Assembly (NCBI GenBank): GCA_017305835.1
Contig: JAFKJY010000054.1
Span: 1-64,000 of the forward strand
Source: Hyphomicrobiales bacterium
GTDB lineage: Bacteria > Pseudomonadota > Alphaproteobacteria > Rhizobiales > Rhizobiaceae
Length of the DNA: 64,000 nucleotides
Direction of reading: 5' to 3'
Below the pieces are notes generated by a model that ran no database searches, was not told the DNA's origin, and worked only from the letters and a program-made list of their open reading frames with translations. This document shows, piece by piece, positions 8,205 through 16,079 of the stretch (position 1 is the first letter of the stretch; each line of letters starts with the position of its first letter). The position numbers were made by a program, and so were the translations under genes.

Positions 8205-9803
8205 ATGGCCCTCGAAGCGGACTATGTGATCGTCGGGGCCGGCACCGCCGGCTGCCTCCTCGCCAACCGGCTGTCGGCCGATCCGAACACAAACGTGGTT
8301 CTGCTGGAGGCGGGCGGGCGCGACAACTACCACTGGATCCACATCCCGGTCGGCTATCTCTACTGCATCTCCAACCCGCGCACCGACTGGTGCTTCTCGA
8401 CGGACGCGGAGCCCGGCCTCAACGGCCGCGCGCTCGCCTATCCGCGCGGCAAGGTGCTCGGCGGATGCTCCTCCATCAACGGCATGATCTACATGCGCGG
8501 CCAGGCGCGCGACTACGACCAGTGGCGGCAGATGGGCTGCGCCGGCTGGGGCTGGGACGACGTGCTGCCCTATTTCCGCAAGTCGGAGGACTATTTCGGC
8601 GGAGCCGACGACATGCACGGAGCGGGCGGCGAATGGCGCGTCGAGGAGATGCGCGTGCGCTGGGACATACTCGACGCCTTCCGCGCTGCCGCAGAAGCAG
8701 CCGGCATCCCGCGCACGGACGACTTCAACCGCGGCAACAACGAAGGCTCCTCCTATTTCAAGGTCAACCAGCGCGGCGGCTGGCGCGTCTCCAGCGCCAA
8801 GGCCTTCCTGCGGCCGGCCGCGGAACGCCGCAACCTCAGGGTCGAGACCGGCGCGCAGGTGCGGCGTCTGACGATCGAGGAAGGGGCGGCGCGGGGCGTC
8901 GTCTTTTCCCGGAATAGCGAGGAGCGCGAGATCCGCGCGCGCCGCGAGGTCATCCTCTGCGCCGGCTCGATCGGCTCGCCGCATGTGCTGGAGCTGTCGG
9001 GGATCGGTGCCGGCCGCGTGCTCCAGGCCGCCGGCATCCCCGTGGTGCGGGAGCTGGCGCAGGTCGGCGAGAACCTGCAGGATCATCTGCAACTGCGGCT
9101 GATCTACAAGGTGACGGGCATCCGCACGCTCAACGAGCAGGCGAGCCGGCTCGTCGGCAAGGCGGCGATCGGGCTGGAATACCTGCTCCGGCGCTCGGGG
9201 CCGATGGCGATGGCGCCGAGCCAGCTCGGCATCTTCACGCGCTCCTCCGACGCCTACGAGACGCCGAACCTGCAGTATCACATCCAGCCGCTCAGCCTGG
9301 AGAAGTTCGGCGAGCGTGTGCATCCGTTCCCCGCCTTCACGGCGAGCGTCTGCAACCTGCGGCCGGAGAGCCGCGGCACGGTCCATTCGGTCGCGCCCGA
9401 CTTCAGGAAGCAGCCGGCGATCCGGCCGAACTACCTTTCCACCGAGACCGACAGGATCGTGGCGGCCGATTCGATCCGGCTGACGCGTGGGATCGTCGCG
9501 CAGGCGCCACTCAGGCCCTACCGCCCCGAGGAGTTCAAGCCCGGCCCGGCCTACGAGACGCAGCAAGAACTCGTCGCCGCGGCGGGCGACATCGGCACCA
9601 CGATCTTCCACCCGGTGGGAACGTGCCGGATGGGCGCCGATCCCGACGCGGTTGTCGCCTCCGACCTCAAGGTCAGGGGGATCGACCGGCTGCGGATCGC
9701 CGACGCCTCGATCATGCCGACGATCACGTCGGGCAACACCAATTCGCCAACGCTGATGATCGCGGAGAAGGCGGCGGAGCTGATCCGGGCCGACTGGCGC
9801 TGA
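8205..9803 (+). CDS. GMC family FAD-dependent oxidoreductase (choline dehydrogenase-like)
   Basis: A 532-residue glucose-methanol-choline oxidoreductase. The FAD-binding GxGxxG motif occurs at residues 11-16 (VGAGTAG), GMC signature 1 is in the GGCSSINGMIYMRG segment, and signature 2 is around LCAGSIGSPHVLELSGIG. The catalytic-site segment FHPVGTCRMG lies near residue 468 and a closing TSGNTNSPTLMIAEK segment follows. These enzymes oxidise primary alcohols to aldehydes with FAD in the cytoplasm. As the last gene of the Liv-type transporter operon (1-bp spacing), it most likely acts on the imported compound, which would then carry an alcohol group. No choline specificity is claimed. Confidence 0.92.
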   Translation: MALEADYVIVGAGTAGCLLANRLSADPNTNVVLLEAGGRDNYHWIHIPVGYLYCISNPRTDWCFSTDAEPGLNGRALAYPRGKVLGGCSSINGMIYMRGQARDYDQWRQMGCAGWGWDDVLPYFRKSEDYFGGADDMHGAGGEWRVEEMRVRWDILDAFRAAAEAAGIPRTDDFNRGNNEGSSYFKVNQRGGWRVSSAKAFLRPAAERRNLRVETGAQVRRLTIEEGAARGVVFSRNSEEREIRARREVILCAGSIGSPHVLELSGIGAGRVLQAAGIPVVRELAQVGENLQDHLQLRLIYKVTGIRTLNEQASRLVGKAAIGLEYLLRRSGPMAMAPSQLGIFTRSSDAYETPNLQYHIQPLSLEKFGERVHPFPAFTASVCNLRPESRGTVHSVAPDFRKQPAIRPNYLSTETDRIVAADSIRLTRGIVAQAPLRPYRPEEFKPGPAYETQQELVAAAGDIGTTIFHPVGTCRMGADPDAVVASDLKVRGIDRLRIADASIMPTITSGNTNSPTLMIAEKAAELIRADWR

Positions 9804-9814
9804 CCGGCCGCTCT

Positions 9815-9860
9815 CGTCCTTCCGGAACGAGAAACCCCGCGAGCCTTGCGGCCCGCGGGG
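9815..9860. terminator. candidate bidirectional terminator
   Basis: Between two convergent genes lie a small CTCGT/ACGAG dyad (within 9809-9831) and a stronger stem at 9835-9860 (CCCCGCG/CGCGGGG plus further pairs after one mismatch). On the minus strand the stem is followed by GGTTTC. The T-tracts are weak, so the assignment rests mainly on the position between two converging stops. Confidence 0.4.
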
Positions 9861-9892
9861 CGACTTCGTTGCAGGCCGGGTGACCGGGGTGG

Positions 9893-10903
9893 CTACTTCT
9901 TGTTGACCCTCGCCGCGGCCGCCTCGACGATCGACAGGTCGATGTAGGGCGCCACATCCAGCTTCGCCTTCAGGAAGCCGGCGTTGGACTGGTTGTCGAT
10001 GTTGGACTGCAGCGCCTGGACGTTCGGCTTGGCGTCGGGGTCGCGATAGGCGTCCTGGTCGGTGAAGATCCAGCTATCGTAGAACTCGCGCGGCTGCTTG
10101 GTGAACTCGGTCACGATCTTGATCGCTTCCTCGCGGTTGGCCGGGTCGACGTACCAGCGGCGGGCGCGGATGACGTCCTCCATGAAGTCGGTCAGCGCAG
10201 CCTTGTGCTGCTCGAGGAAGCCGGCCTTGGCCGCCCACAGCAGGGTCTGCGTGATGCCGACATACTCGCCCTGCGTGAACAGCACGCGCGAGGCGGCCTT
10301 CAGCTCGGGGTCGTGGGCGAAGGGGATGGTGCGCGAGATCAGGTCGACCTTCTTCTCCAGCAGCAGCGCCTTCATGGTCGGCAGGGGCGCCTCGACGATC
10401 GTGTAGTCGCGCTTGTCCTGCATGCCGTGCTTGCTGAGCGCCGTGCGCAGCGCGATGTCGATCGCGCCGCCGGCGCCATTGGTGGCCAGCACCTTGCCGC
10501 GCAGGTCCTCGATGGTCTTGATCGGGCTGTCCTTGAGGACGAGATAGCCCTCCTGGAACCCGCCCGGCACGTTGCCCTGGAAGTCGTCGGCGATGACGCG
10601 CATGTCGGTCATGCCGGCGTTCTGCACAGCGAGCGCGAAGGACGAGTAGGAGAAGAGCGCGATGTCGAGCTCGCCGACGCCCATCGCGGTGATCATCTGC
10701 GGGCTGCCGTTGAAGCGCACCGGCTCGATCGTATAGCTCTTGCCCAGATGCTGGGCCACGCCTTCCTTGGCGAACAGGATGGGCGCGAGATTGGTCGGCG
10801 CGGCGATCCACGCGATGCGGATCTTGACCGGTTCCTCGGCCTGGGCCGCGAAGCCGGCGAACAGCATCGCGCACGCGGCCAGACATGCCTTAACAAGACG
10901 CAT
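9893..10903 (-). CDS. ABC transporter substrate-binding protein, NitT/TauT (SsuA-like) type
   Basis: A 336-residue periplasmic binding protein of the NMT1/SsuA type. A signal peptide occupies residues 1-22 (Arg/Lys start, hydrophobic core, ending AAQA). The family pattern follows: VKIRIAWI near the mature start, GELDIALFSYSSFALAVQ, and a central KTIEDLRGKVLATN segment. A GGAGGA ribosome-binding site precedes the ATG. It is encoded divergently from the decarboxylase genes at 11283, while the matching ATPase and two permeases are at 13675-16054. It is the only NitT-type binding protein near them, so it probably completes that importer. Likely ligands are small sulfonates or carboxylates. Confidence 0.88.
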   Translation of the reverse strand: MRLVKACLAACAMLFAGFAAQAEEPVKIRIAWIAAPTNLAPILFAKEGVAQHLGKSYTIEPVRFNGSPQMITAMGVGELDIALFSYSSFALAVQNAGMTDMRVIADDFQGNVPGGFQEGYLVLKDSPIKTIEDLRGKVLATNGAGGAIDIALRTALSKHGMQDKRDYTIVEAPLPTMKALLLEKKVDLISRTIPFAHDPELKAASRVLFTQGEYVGITQTLLWAAKAGFLEQHKAALTDFMEDVIRARRWYVDPANREEAIKIVTEFTKQPREFYDSWIFTDQDAYRDPDAKPNVQALQSNIDNQSNAGFLKAKLDVAPYIDLSIVEAAAARVNKK

Positions 10904-11130
10904 TCAATCCTCCTCATTCGACTGATGTGTCCACCCGACGCGGACATGTCGTCCGGCGCGTCGCGTGTGAACGGTTGAGCCCCGTCGCAGGCCTCTCGAG
11001 AGCCCGCCGTGGCGGGCGGCCTGCATCGCTTTCAGGAATGACGACGTCGGCAGAGCCGTCGCGGCAACTGCTGTGACCACGGCTTCCTCCCTCGCCGAAA
11101 TCCAACATATACGGTATTTCTACCGCCTGC

Positions 11131-11154
11131 AATTCCCACATTGACGCGGGAATT
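11131..11154. promoter_or_regulatory. candidate operator AATTCCC-N10-GGGAATT
   Basis: A perfect 7-bp inverted repeat with a 10-nt spacer, so the half-site centres lie about 17 bp apart. This is suited to a dimeric helix-turn-helix regulator. It sits just beyond the likely promoter of the minus-strand binding-protein gene. One of the two XRE-cupin regulators encoded downstream could bind it; this is inference. Confidence 0.45.
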
Positions 11155-11159
11155 TCAGA

Positions 11160-11188
11160 AATATGCATCGTATTATGCATAGTTTCAA
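11160..11188 (-). promoter_or_regulatory. candidate promoter for the binding-protein gene, overlapping a TATGCAT dyad
   Basis: Read on the minus strand there is TTGAAA (11188-11183), a 17-nt spacer and CATATT (11165-11160), a fair sigma-70-like match in an otherwise very G+C-rich stretch. The TATGCAT-N6-ATGCATA dyad (11162-11181) fills the spacer and enters the -10 box, a layout expected for a repressor site. The promoter would give the binding-protein mRNA a leader of about 250 nt. Confidence 0.35.
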
Positions 11189-11282
11189 TATGTAGATGCC
11201 AACTTTCTGATTGACAGGCCGCGGCGTCTCGGACACCGTAGCAACAAGAGGCGACGCTGCGGCGGAGCAGGGGAGGACGTTC

Positions 11283-11846
11283 ATGGCAGGTAGTTCGGGG
11301 CCATCTCCGACACGTGCAGGATACCGGCACGACATGCAGCTCGTGGCCGCCGCGCACGCGGCGCTGCGGGAGGCCGGCATCGACTTCGCCGTGCATCTGC
11401 CGGACACGCTCAACTATCCGCTCATCCGTGCGCTCGACGCGGACCCGGACGTCATCTCGGTGAGCTGCTCGCGCGAGGACGAGGGCGTGGCGATCGCCAT
11501 GGGCGCCTATCTCGGCGGCCACTGGCCGGTGCTGCTGACGGAAGGATCCGGCCTCGGCTTCTCCGGCCTGGCGCTGGCTCGGGCCGTGGTACAGCGCACG
11601 CCGCTGCTGATCATCGCCAGCCACAACAGCGCGCTGGGGGAGCGGCACGACTACGCGGCCGCGACGCGGCGGGTGACGGAGCCGCTGCTCGACGCGCTCA
11701 CCATTCCCTATGTGATCGCCATGCGCGGCAGCGACATCCCGATGCTCATCCGCGAGGCGCAGATGACGGTGTATGGCGACCGCCGCCCCGTCGCCCTTCT
11801 GCTGCCGCGCCATTCGCTGCACGAGACCGAAGGGGGCCAGGCATGA
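11283..11846 (+). CDS. thiamine-diphosphate 2-oxoacid decarboxylase, alpha (PYR-domain) subunit, sulfopyruvate decarboxylase-like
   Basis: A 187-residue stand-alone N-terminal (PYR) domain of a thiamine diphosphate enzyme, as in sulfopyruvate decarboxylase alpha. It has the VHLPDTLNYPLI segment, the SREDEGVAIAMGAYLGG helix carrying the cofactor-activating Glu (E65 or E67) and the TPLLIIASHNSALGE strand-loop. The ATG at 11283 is preceded by GGGGAGG; an open extension to 11211 lacks such a site. It overlaps the beta-subunit gene by 4 bp (ATGA). The family decarboxylates 2-oxo acids (sulfopyruvate, phosphonopyruvate, phenylpyruvate-like) and the substrate here is unknown. The neighbouring NitT/TauT-type importer fits a sulfonate or carboxylate. 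Confidence 0.82.
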   Translation: MAGSSGPSPTRAGYRHDMQLVAAAHAALREAGIDFAVHLPDTLNYPLIRALDADPDVISVSCSREDEGVAIAMGAYLGGHWPVLLTEGSGLGFSGLALARAVVQRTPLLIIASHNSALGERHDYAAATRRVTEPLLDALTIPYVIAMRGSDIPMLIREAQMTVYGDRRPVALLLPRHSLHETEGGQA

Positions 11847-12442
11847 ACCGGGTCGAGGTGCTGGAGATTCTCGCCCGGCACAGGGGCGACAGCCCGGCCG
11901 TCACCGGGCCGAGCTTCGGCGGGCGCGTCCTCTACGGCGTCGATCACCGCCCGGCCACGCTCTACAACATGGAGCTTGGCTATCCGACGGCTGTCTGCCT
12001 CGGGCTGGCGCTGGCGCTGCCCGGCGAGCGCATCTACGCGGTGGAAGGCGACGGCTCGATGCTGGCCGGGCTGGCGACGCTGACCACGGTCGGCCGCTAC
12101 CAGCCGGAGAACCTCGTCATCCTGGTCGTCGACAACCGCGCCTACGTCACCACCGGCTCGATCGCCTCGGCGACGTCCGGGACGACCGACCTCGTGGCAA
12201 TCGCCAAGGGCGCCGGGATCGCCGAGGCCCATCGCGTGTCGGACCCGGCCGCACTCGACCGGTTGATGGCGCGGGCGGCCAGCGAAAAGGGTCCGTTCTT
12301 CGTGGTCGCATCGATCGAGCAGGAGGACATGCGCGCGGTGGGCAAGTCGGGCGCGATGCCGTTCGACATCGTGGAATCGAGCATCCGCTTCCGGCGCACA
12401 CTCGAGGACAAGGGGCTGGTGCCGCCGATCTGGGCGGTCTGA
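11843..12442 (+). CDS. thiamine-diphosphate 2-oxoacid decarboxylase, beta (PP-domain) subunit
   Basis: A 199-residue C-terminal (PP) domain with the thiamine-diphosphate motif: GDG at residues 69-71 and the ligand Asn at 98 (VVDN), the roughly 27-residue spacing of the family. It completes the active site with the alpha subunit encoded in the overlapping upstream gene, as in ComDE-type sulfopyruvate decarboxylase and some phosphonopyruvate decarboxylases. A 92-bp gap follows, containing a hairpin, before the FAH-family gene. The product aldehyde, or the acid formed from it, may be handled by enzymes outside this locus, because no aldehyde dehydrogenase is encoded here. Confidence 0.85.
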   Translation: MNRVEVLEILARHRGDSPAVTGPSFGGRVLYGVDHRPATLYNMELGYPTAVCLGLALALPGERIYAVEGDGSMLAGLATLTTVGRYQPENLVILVVDNRAYVTTGSIASATSGTTDLVAIAKGAGIAEAHRVSDPAALDRLMARAASEKGPFFVVASIEQEDMRAVGKSGAMPFDIVESSIRFRRTLEDKGLVPPIWAV

Positions 12443-12473
12443 CCGGTCCGCGATCCGGCCACGGCCGGTTCGA

Positions 12474-12512
12474 CCGGGCGACGGCATGCCGCCGCCCGGA
12501 GGGAAGATTTTT
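12474..12512 (+). terminator. possible attenuator or weak terminator
   Basis: A CCGGGCG (12474-12480)/CGCCCGG (12493-12499) stem enclosing a CGGCATGCCG palindrome is followed, after 8 nt, by a run of five T (12508-12512). The gap between stem and T-run is longer than in a canonical intrinsic terminator. It lies between the decarboxylase genes and the FAH gene and could lower read-through. Confidence 0.35.
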
Positions 12513-12534
12513 GTGATTGAGAAAGGAGAATTCG

Positions 12535-13557
12535 ATGCCCCTGGTCTATCGTCTCGCAACCGTATCCCACCGGTCGCGGACATTCGTGGCCCTCGAGGTC
12601 AATGGCACACTGTATGATCTCGCCGCGGCCTACGAGGCGTTCAAGGCCGCGCGCGGCCGGCGCGACTTCTTCAAGGCCCGCCACAACTATTCGATGATCG
12701 ACATCCTCGAGGAGTGGGAGCTCTTCGACGGCGTGCTCGACGACGTCGCCGCCTTCGTCGCGGCGAAGGACACCAAGTCGGCGCCGTTCGCCTACTCGGT
12801 TGACGAAGTCGAGTTCCTGCCGCCGATGCTCTACCCGGACAAGGTGCTGAACGCCGGCTCCAACTTCTACGACCATTCCAAGGAGATGGGTGCGGCCCCG
12901 CCGGATCCGGAGAAGCAGGAGCCCTACTTCTTCTACAAGGGCTCGAAGGAGACGCTGATCGGCCATGGCGACAAGATCAGGCTGACGCCGCGCTCCGACT
13001 ACACCGACTGGGAGGCCGAGATCGCCGTCGTGATCGGCCGCACGGCCAAGAACGTCAACCGCAAGGACGCGTTCGACTACGTCGCCGGCTACACCTGCTA
13101 CAACGACGTGTCGGCGCGCGACCGCATGCGCCGCTGGAACGAGACCTTCGACTACGACTGGTTCTCGAACAAGGGCAACGACACGTTCGGGCCGATCGGC
13201 CCCTACATCCTGCCGCGCAAGTTCATGCCGGACCTGTCGGACGTCATGATCAAGTGCTTCCACAACGGCGACATGGTGCAGAGCTTCTCGACCAGCAACA
13301 TCATCTTCGACATTCCCCGGCTGATCGAGACCGCCAGCTCGGTGACGACGCTGTCGCCCGGCGACGTGATCGCCTGCGGCACCGGCGCCGGCGCCGGTAT
13401 GGCGCACGGCATCAAGGTCGGCTGGAACGAGATGGAGAAGGTGTTCGAGCACATGTATGCCGGCAAGGCCCGGCTGCTGAAGGCCGGGGACACGATCGCG
13501 GTGGAGATCGACGGCATCGGCCGGCTGGAGAACAAGGTTTTCCCCGCCGCCAACTAG
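12535..13557 (+). CDS. fumarylacetoacetate hydrolase (FAH) family protein
   Basis: A 340-residue FAH-fold enzyme. The mid-protein metal site is seen as the YKGSKETLIGHGD segment followed by DWEAEIAVVIG (acidic ligands for Mg2+/Ca2+), then GYTCYNDVSARD and a closing SPGDVIACGTGAG segment. Family members hydrolyse or decarboxylate acylpyruvates and 2-oxo-diacids in aromatic catabolism. The ATG at 12535 has a perfect AAAGGAG ribosome-binding site; a TTG 18 bp upstream is less likely. Adjacent 2-oxoacid decarboxylase and NitT-type importer genes suggest one catabolic route for an imported aromatic or keto-acid compound. Confidence 0.88.
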   Translation: MPLVYRLATVSHRSRTFVALEVNGTLYDLAAAYEAFKAARGRRDFFKARHNYSMIDILEEWELFDGVLDDVAAFVAAKDTKSAPFAYSVDEVEFLPPMLYPDKVLNAGSNFYDHSKEMGAAPPDPEKQEPYFFYKGSKETLIGHGDKIRLTPRSDYTDWEAEIAVVIGRTAKNVNRKDAFDYVAGYTCYNDVSARDRMRRWNETFDYDWFSNKGNDTFGPIGPYILPRKFMPDLSDVMIKCFHNGDMVQSFSTSNIIFDIPRLIETASSVTTLSPGDVIACGTGAGAGMAHGIKVGWNEMEKVFEHMYAGKARLLKAGDTIAVEIDGIGRLENKVFPAAN

Positions 13558-13572
13558 GCCTGCCTGCGCATC

Positions 13573-13598
13573 GCGGCGGCGCCCGACGGCGCCGCCGC
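13573..13598. other. 11-bp perfect stem-loop between FAH and transporter genes
   Basis: GCGGCGGCGCC (13573-13583), a CGAC tetraloop and GGCGCCGCCGC (13588-13598) form a perfect 11-bp G+C stem in the 117-bp gap. No T-run follows, so it is more likely an mRNA-processing or stabilising hairpin, or a partial terminator, than a strong stop. Confidence 0.5.
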
Positions 13599-13674
13599 CC
13601 CGAAGCGGACGTCGGATGGCTGCGCGGCCGTGAACGGCACGCCTCGCCATCCCCCGGCAAACGGAAGGGTGAAG

Positions 13675-14496
13675 ATGGGGTCTGCAACGCAAGCGGAAGT
13701 GTCGGGTGCGGGCGGCGCCAAGGGCGATTCCCACATCGTCGTCTCGGGCCTGACCCACGTCTACCGCCCCCGCCACGGGCGGCAGGTGACCGCCCTCGAC
13801 GACATCAACCTGACCGTCGGCAATCACGAGTTCGTCGCCCTGCTGGGACCTTCCGGCTGCGGAAAGTCGACGCTGCTCTATCTCATCGGCGGCTTTCTTC
13901 CGGTCGAGAAGGGCTCGATCTCCGTGCTCGGCGAGCCGGTGCGCGAGCCCGGGCCAGACCGCGGCATCGTCTTCCAGCACTTCGCGCTGTTCCCGTGGAA
14001 GACGGTGCGCGCCAACGTCATGTACGGGCTCGAGCGCAAGGGGCTGCCGAAGCGCGAGGCCGAGGCGCGGGCGGCCGAGATGATCGCGCAGGTCGGCCTC
14101 AAGGGCTTCGAGGACAGCTATCCCTCGCAGCTTTCGGGAGGCATGCGGCAGCGCGCGGCGATCGCCCGCACGCTGGTACTCGACCCCTCGACCCTGCTCA
14201 TGGACGAGCCGTTCGGGGCGCTCGACGCGCAGACGCGCAACCTGATGCAGATCGAACTGCTCGCCCTGTGGCGGCGCTCACCCAAGGCGGTGGTGTTCGT
14301 CACCCACGACGTGCACGAGGCCGTCTACCTCGCCGACCGCGTCTTCGTCATGTCGGCGCGACCCGGGCGCATCAAGGCGGTCGTCAGCACCGGCATCGAC
14401 CGCTCCGACCGCGAGTTCGTCAAGTCGCGCGCCTTCGTCGAGAAGGTCGACGAGATATGGCACCTCGTCCACGACCAGCCGCAGGGACCCCGGTGA
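13675..14496 (+). CDS. ABC transporter ATP-binding protein, NitT/TauT type
   Basis: A 273-residue ATPase of the SsuB/TauB class. Walker [10 protein letters not shown] lies near residue 59, a Q-loop in the FQHFALFPWKTV segment, the signature LSGGMRQR near 153, Walker B LLMDEPFGALD near 176, and a switch His in VTHDVHEA. The ATG at 13675 follows GGAAGGG; a GTG at 13630 is an alternative. It overlaps the first permease gene at TGATG. With the two permeases downstream and the divergent binding protein at 9893 it forms an importer. Confidence 0.92.
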   Translation: MGSATQAEVSGAGGAKGDSHIVVSGLTHVYRPRHGRQVTALDDINLTVGNHEFVALLGPSGCGKSTLLYLIGGFLPVEKGSISVLGEPVREPGPDRGIVFQHFALFPWKTVRANVMYGLERKGLPKREAEARAAEMIAQVGLKGFEDSYPSQLSGGMRQRAAIARTLVLDPSTLLMDEPFGALDAQTRNLMQIELLALWRRSPKAVVFVTHDVHEAVYLADRVFVMSARPGRIKAVVSTGIDRSDREFVKSRAFVEKVDEIWHLVHDQPQGPR

Positions 14497-15233
14497 TGAC
14501 GCGGCTGCGCGGCGGCATCGGCCTGCTGGTCCTGGCGCTGCTGTGGGAGCTCGCGCCGCGGCTGGGCCTCGTGCGCATGGACACGCTGCCGCCGCTGTCG
14601 GCGATCTTTCTCGCCTGGCTCGACCTCGCGCGCTCGGGCGACCTGTGGACCCATGGCTCCGCTTCACTGCTGCGCGCCGCCGCGGGCGTCGCCATCGCCA
14701 TCGTCGCAGGCACGGTGATCGGCATCGGCATGGCCGCCTGGGTGCCGGTGCGCATCGTCTTCCGCCCGCTGATGGAGGCGTTCTATCCGGTGCCGAAATC
14801 GGCGCTGATCCCGGTCACCGCGCTATGGCTCGGGCTGGGCGACGCCTCCAAGGTCACGCTGATCGCACTCGGCTGCATCCTTCCGGTGGCGATCGGCGCC
14901 TACAACGGCGCGCGCGGATGCGAGCGCGTCCTCATCTGGTCGGGCCGCTCGCTCGGGGCGGGCAAGCTGCGCACGCTGGTCGACGTCGTCGTGCCGAGCG
15001 CGCTGCCGGAACTTCTCAACGGCGTCCGCACCGCGCTGGCGCTGTCGCTGGTGCTGCTCGTCAGCTCCGAGCTAATCGTGGCCAAGAACGGGCTCGGCTA
15101 CCTGATCGGCTTCCTCGGCGGCAGCGGCATCTACGACGCCATGTTCGCCGTCGTGCTCACCATTGCGATCTTCGGCCTGATCGTCGATCGTCTTTACCTG
15201 CGCTATGTGAGATCGGTCCTGTCATGGCAATAG
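14496..15233 (+). CDS. ABC transporter permease, NitT/TauT type (first)
   Basis: A 245-residue inner-membrane permease of the SsuC/TauC type with about six hydrophobic segments. The ATPase-docking EAA loop is in NGARGCERVLIWSGRSLGAG, and a VPSALPELLNGVR segment follows. The ATG overlaps the ATPase stop by one base. It overlaps the second permease gene by 10 bp. Two different permease genes in one operon imply a heterodimeric channel, whereas many SsuC systems use a homodimer. Confidence 0.9.
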   Translation: MTRLRGGIGLLVLALLWELAPRLGLVRMDTLPPLSAIFLAWLDLARSGDLWTHGSASLLRAAAGVAIAIVAGTVIGIGMAAWVPVRIVFRPLMEAFYPVPKSALIPVTALWLGLGDASKVTLIALGCILPVAIGAYNGARGCERVLIWSGRSLGAGKLRTLVDVVVPSALPELLNGVRTALALSLVLLVSSELIVAKNGLGYLIGFLGGSGIYDAMFAVVLTIAIFGLIVDRLYLRYVRSVLSWQ

Positions 15234-16054
15234 ACGGTCTTGAGCGTGCCGGCGAACGGACGCCGGCGCTGGTCGCGGTGCTCAACGGAGCCGGCAGGAT
15301 CCTGCTCGACTACGGGTCGCTGATCGCGCTGGTGATCGTGTGGGAAGCCTGCGCGCGCCTGCAGATCGTGTCGCCCTACCTGCTTCCGTCCTTCACCAAC
15401 GTGCTCGCCCGGATCTGGGCCGAGATCGGCGACGGCACGCTGCTCGTCAACCTCGCCGACACGCTGCGGCGCGCGCTGCTCGGCTTTGCCATCGCGGTCG
15501 TGGCCGGCGTGGCGCTCGGCATGCTGCTGGCGCGCAGCGTGACGGCGGAATGGCTTGTCGGCCCGCTCGTCTCGCTCGGCTTCCCGCTGCCCAAGATCAC
15601 CTTCCTGCCGATCTTCATCCTGTGGTTCGGCGTCTACGACACCTCCAAGGTGATCATGGTCGTGTGCGACGCCATCTTCCCGGTGATCACCGCGACGATC
15701 GCCGGCGCGCAGGGCGTGGAGCGGCAGATCATCTGGTCGGCGCGCAACCTCGGCGCGCGCGAGCGCGACCTGTGGTCGACGATCATCCTGCCGGCCGCGG
15801 CGCCGCAGATCCTCAGCGGCATCGAGGTCGCGCTGCCGATCGCGCTGATCATCGCCGTCGTCGGCGAGATGATGCTCGGCGGCTCGGGGCTGGGCGGCGC
15901 GATGATGCAGTCCTGGCGCTTCGCCGATTCGGTCGGCGTCTTCGCCGGCCTGCTCGAGCTCTCGGTGGTCGGCTTCATCCTCATCCGCCTGATGGCGGCG
16001 GTGCGGCGGCGGCTGCTCAGGTGGCACGCCGAAGCCCAGCCCGATCTCGTCTAG
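15224..16054 (+). CDS. ABC transporter permease, NitT/TauT type (second)
   Basis: A 276-residue permease homologous to its upstream neighbour. It has a hydrophobic segment near residues 25-45, the PLPKITFLPIFILWFG segment typical of the family, an EAA loop (AGAQGVERQIIWSARNLGAR) and a C-terminal transmembrane helix. The ATG at 15224 lies inside the end of the preceding permease gene, consistent with translational coupling. It ends 25 bp before the first XRE-cupin regulator gene. Confidence 0.9.
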   Translation: MAIDGLERAGERTPALVAVLNGAGRILLDYGSLIALVIVWEACARLQIVSPYLLPSFTNVLARIWAEIGDGTLLVNLADTLRRALLGFAIAVVAGVALGMLLARSVTAEWLVGPLVSLGFPLPKITFLPIFILWFGVYDTSKVIMVVCDAIFPVITATIAGAQGVERQIIWSARNLGARERDLWSTIILPAAAPQILSGIEVALPIALIIAVVGEMMLGGSGLGGAMMQSWRFADSVGVFAGLLELSVVGFILIRLMAAVRRRLLRWHAEAQPDLV

Positions 16055-16079
16055 GCCGGGGAGCAGGGCAGGTGCAGGC

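Larger units (their letters stand above)
10904..11282. promoter_or_regulatory. 379-bp divergent intergenic region with several dyads
   Basis: No gene is seen here. The right half is AT-rich compared with its surroundings and holds the dyads CGGTA-TTTC-TACCG (11112-11125), AATTCCC-N10-GGGAATT (11131-11154) and TATGCAT-N6-ATGCATA (11162-11181). The left half holds a GCCCGCC/GGCGGGC hairpin near 11002-11017. It is the only regulatory region available to both the binding-protein gene and the decarboxylase operon, so control of both should reside here. Confidence 0.6.
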
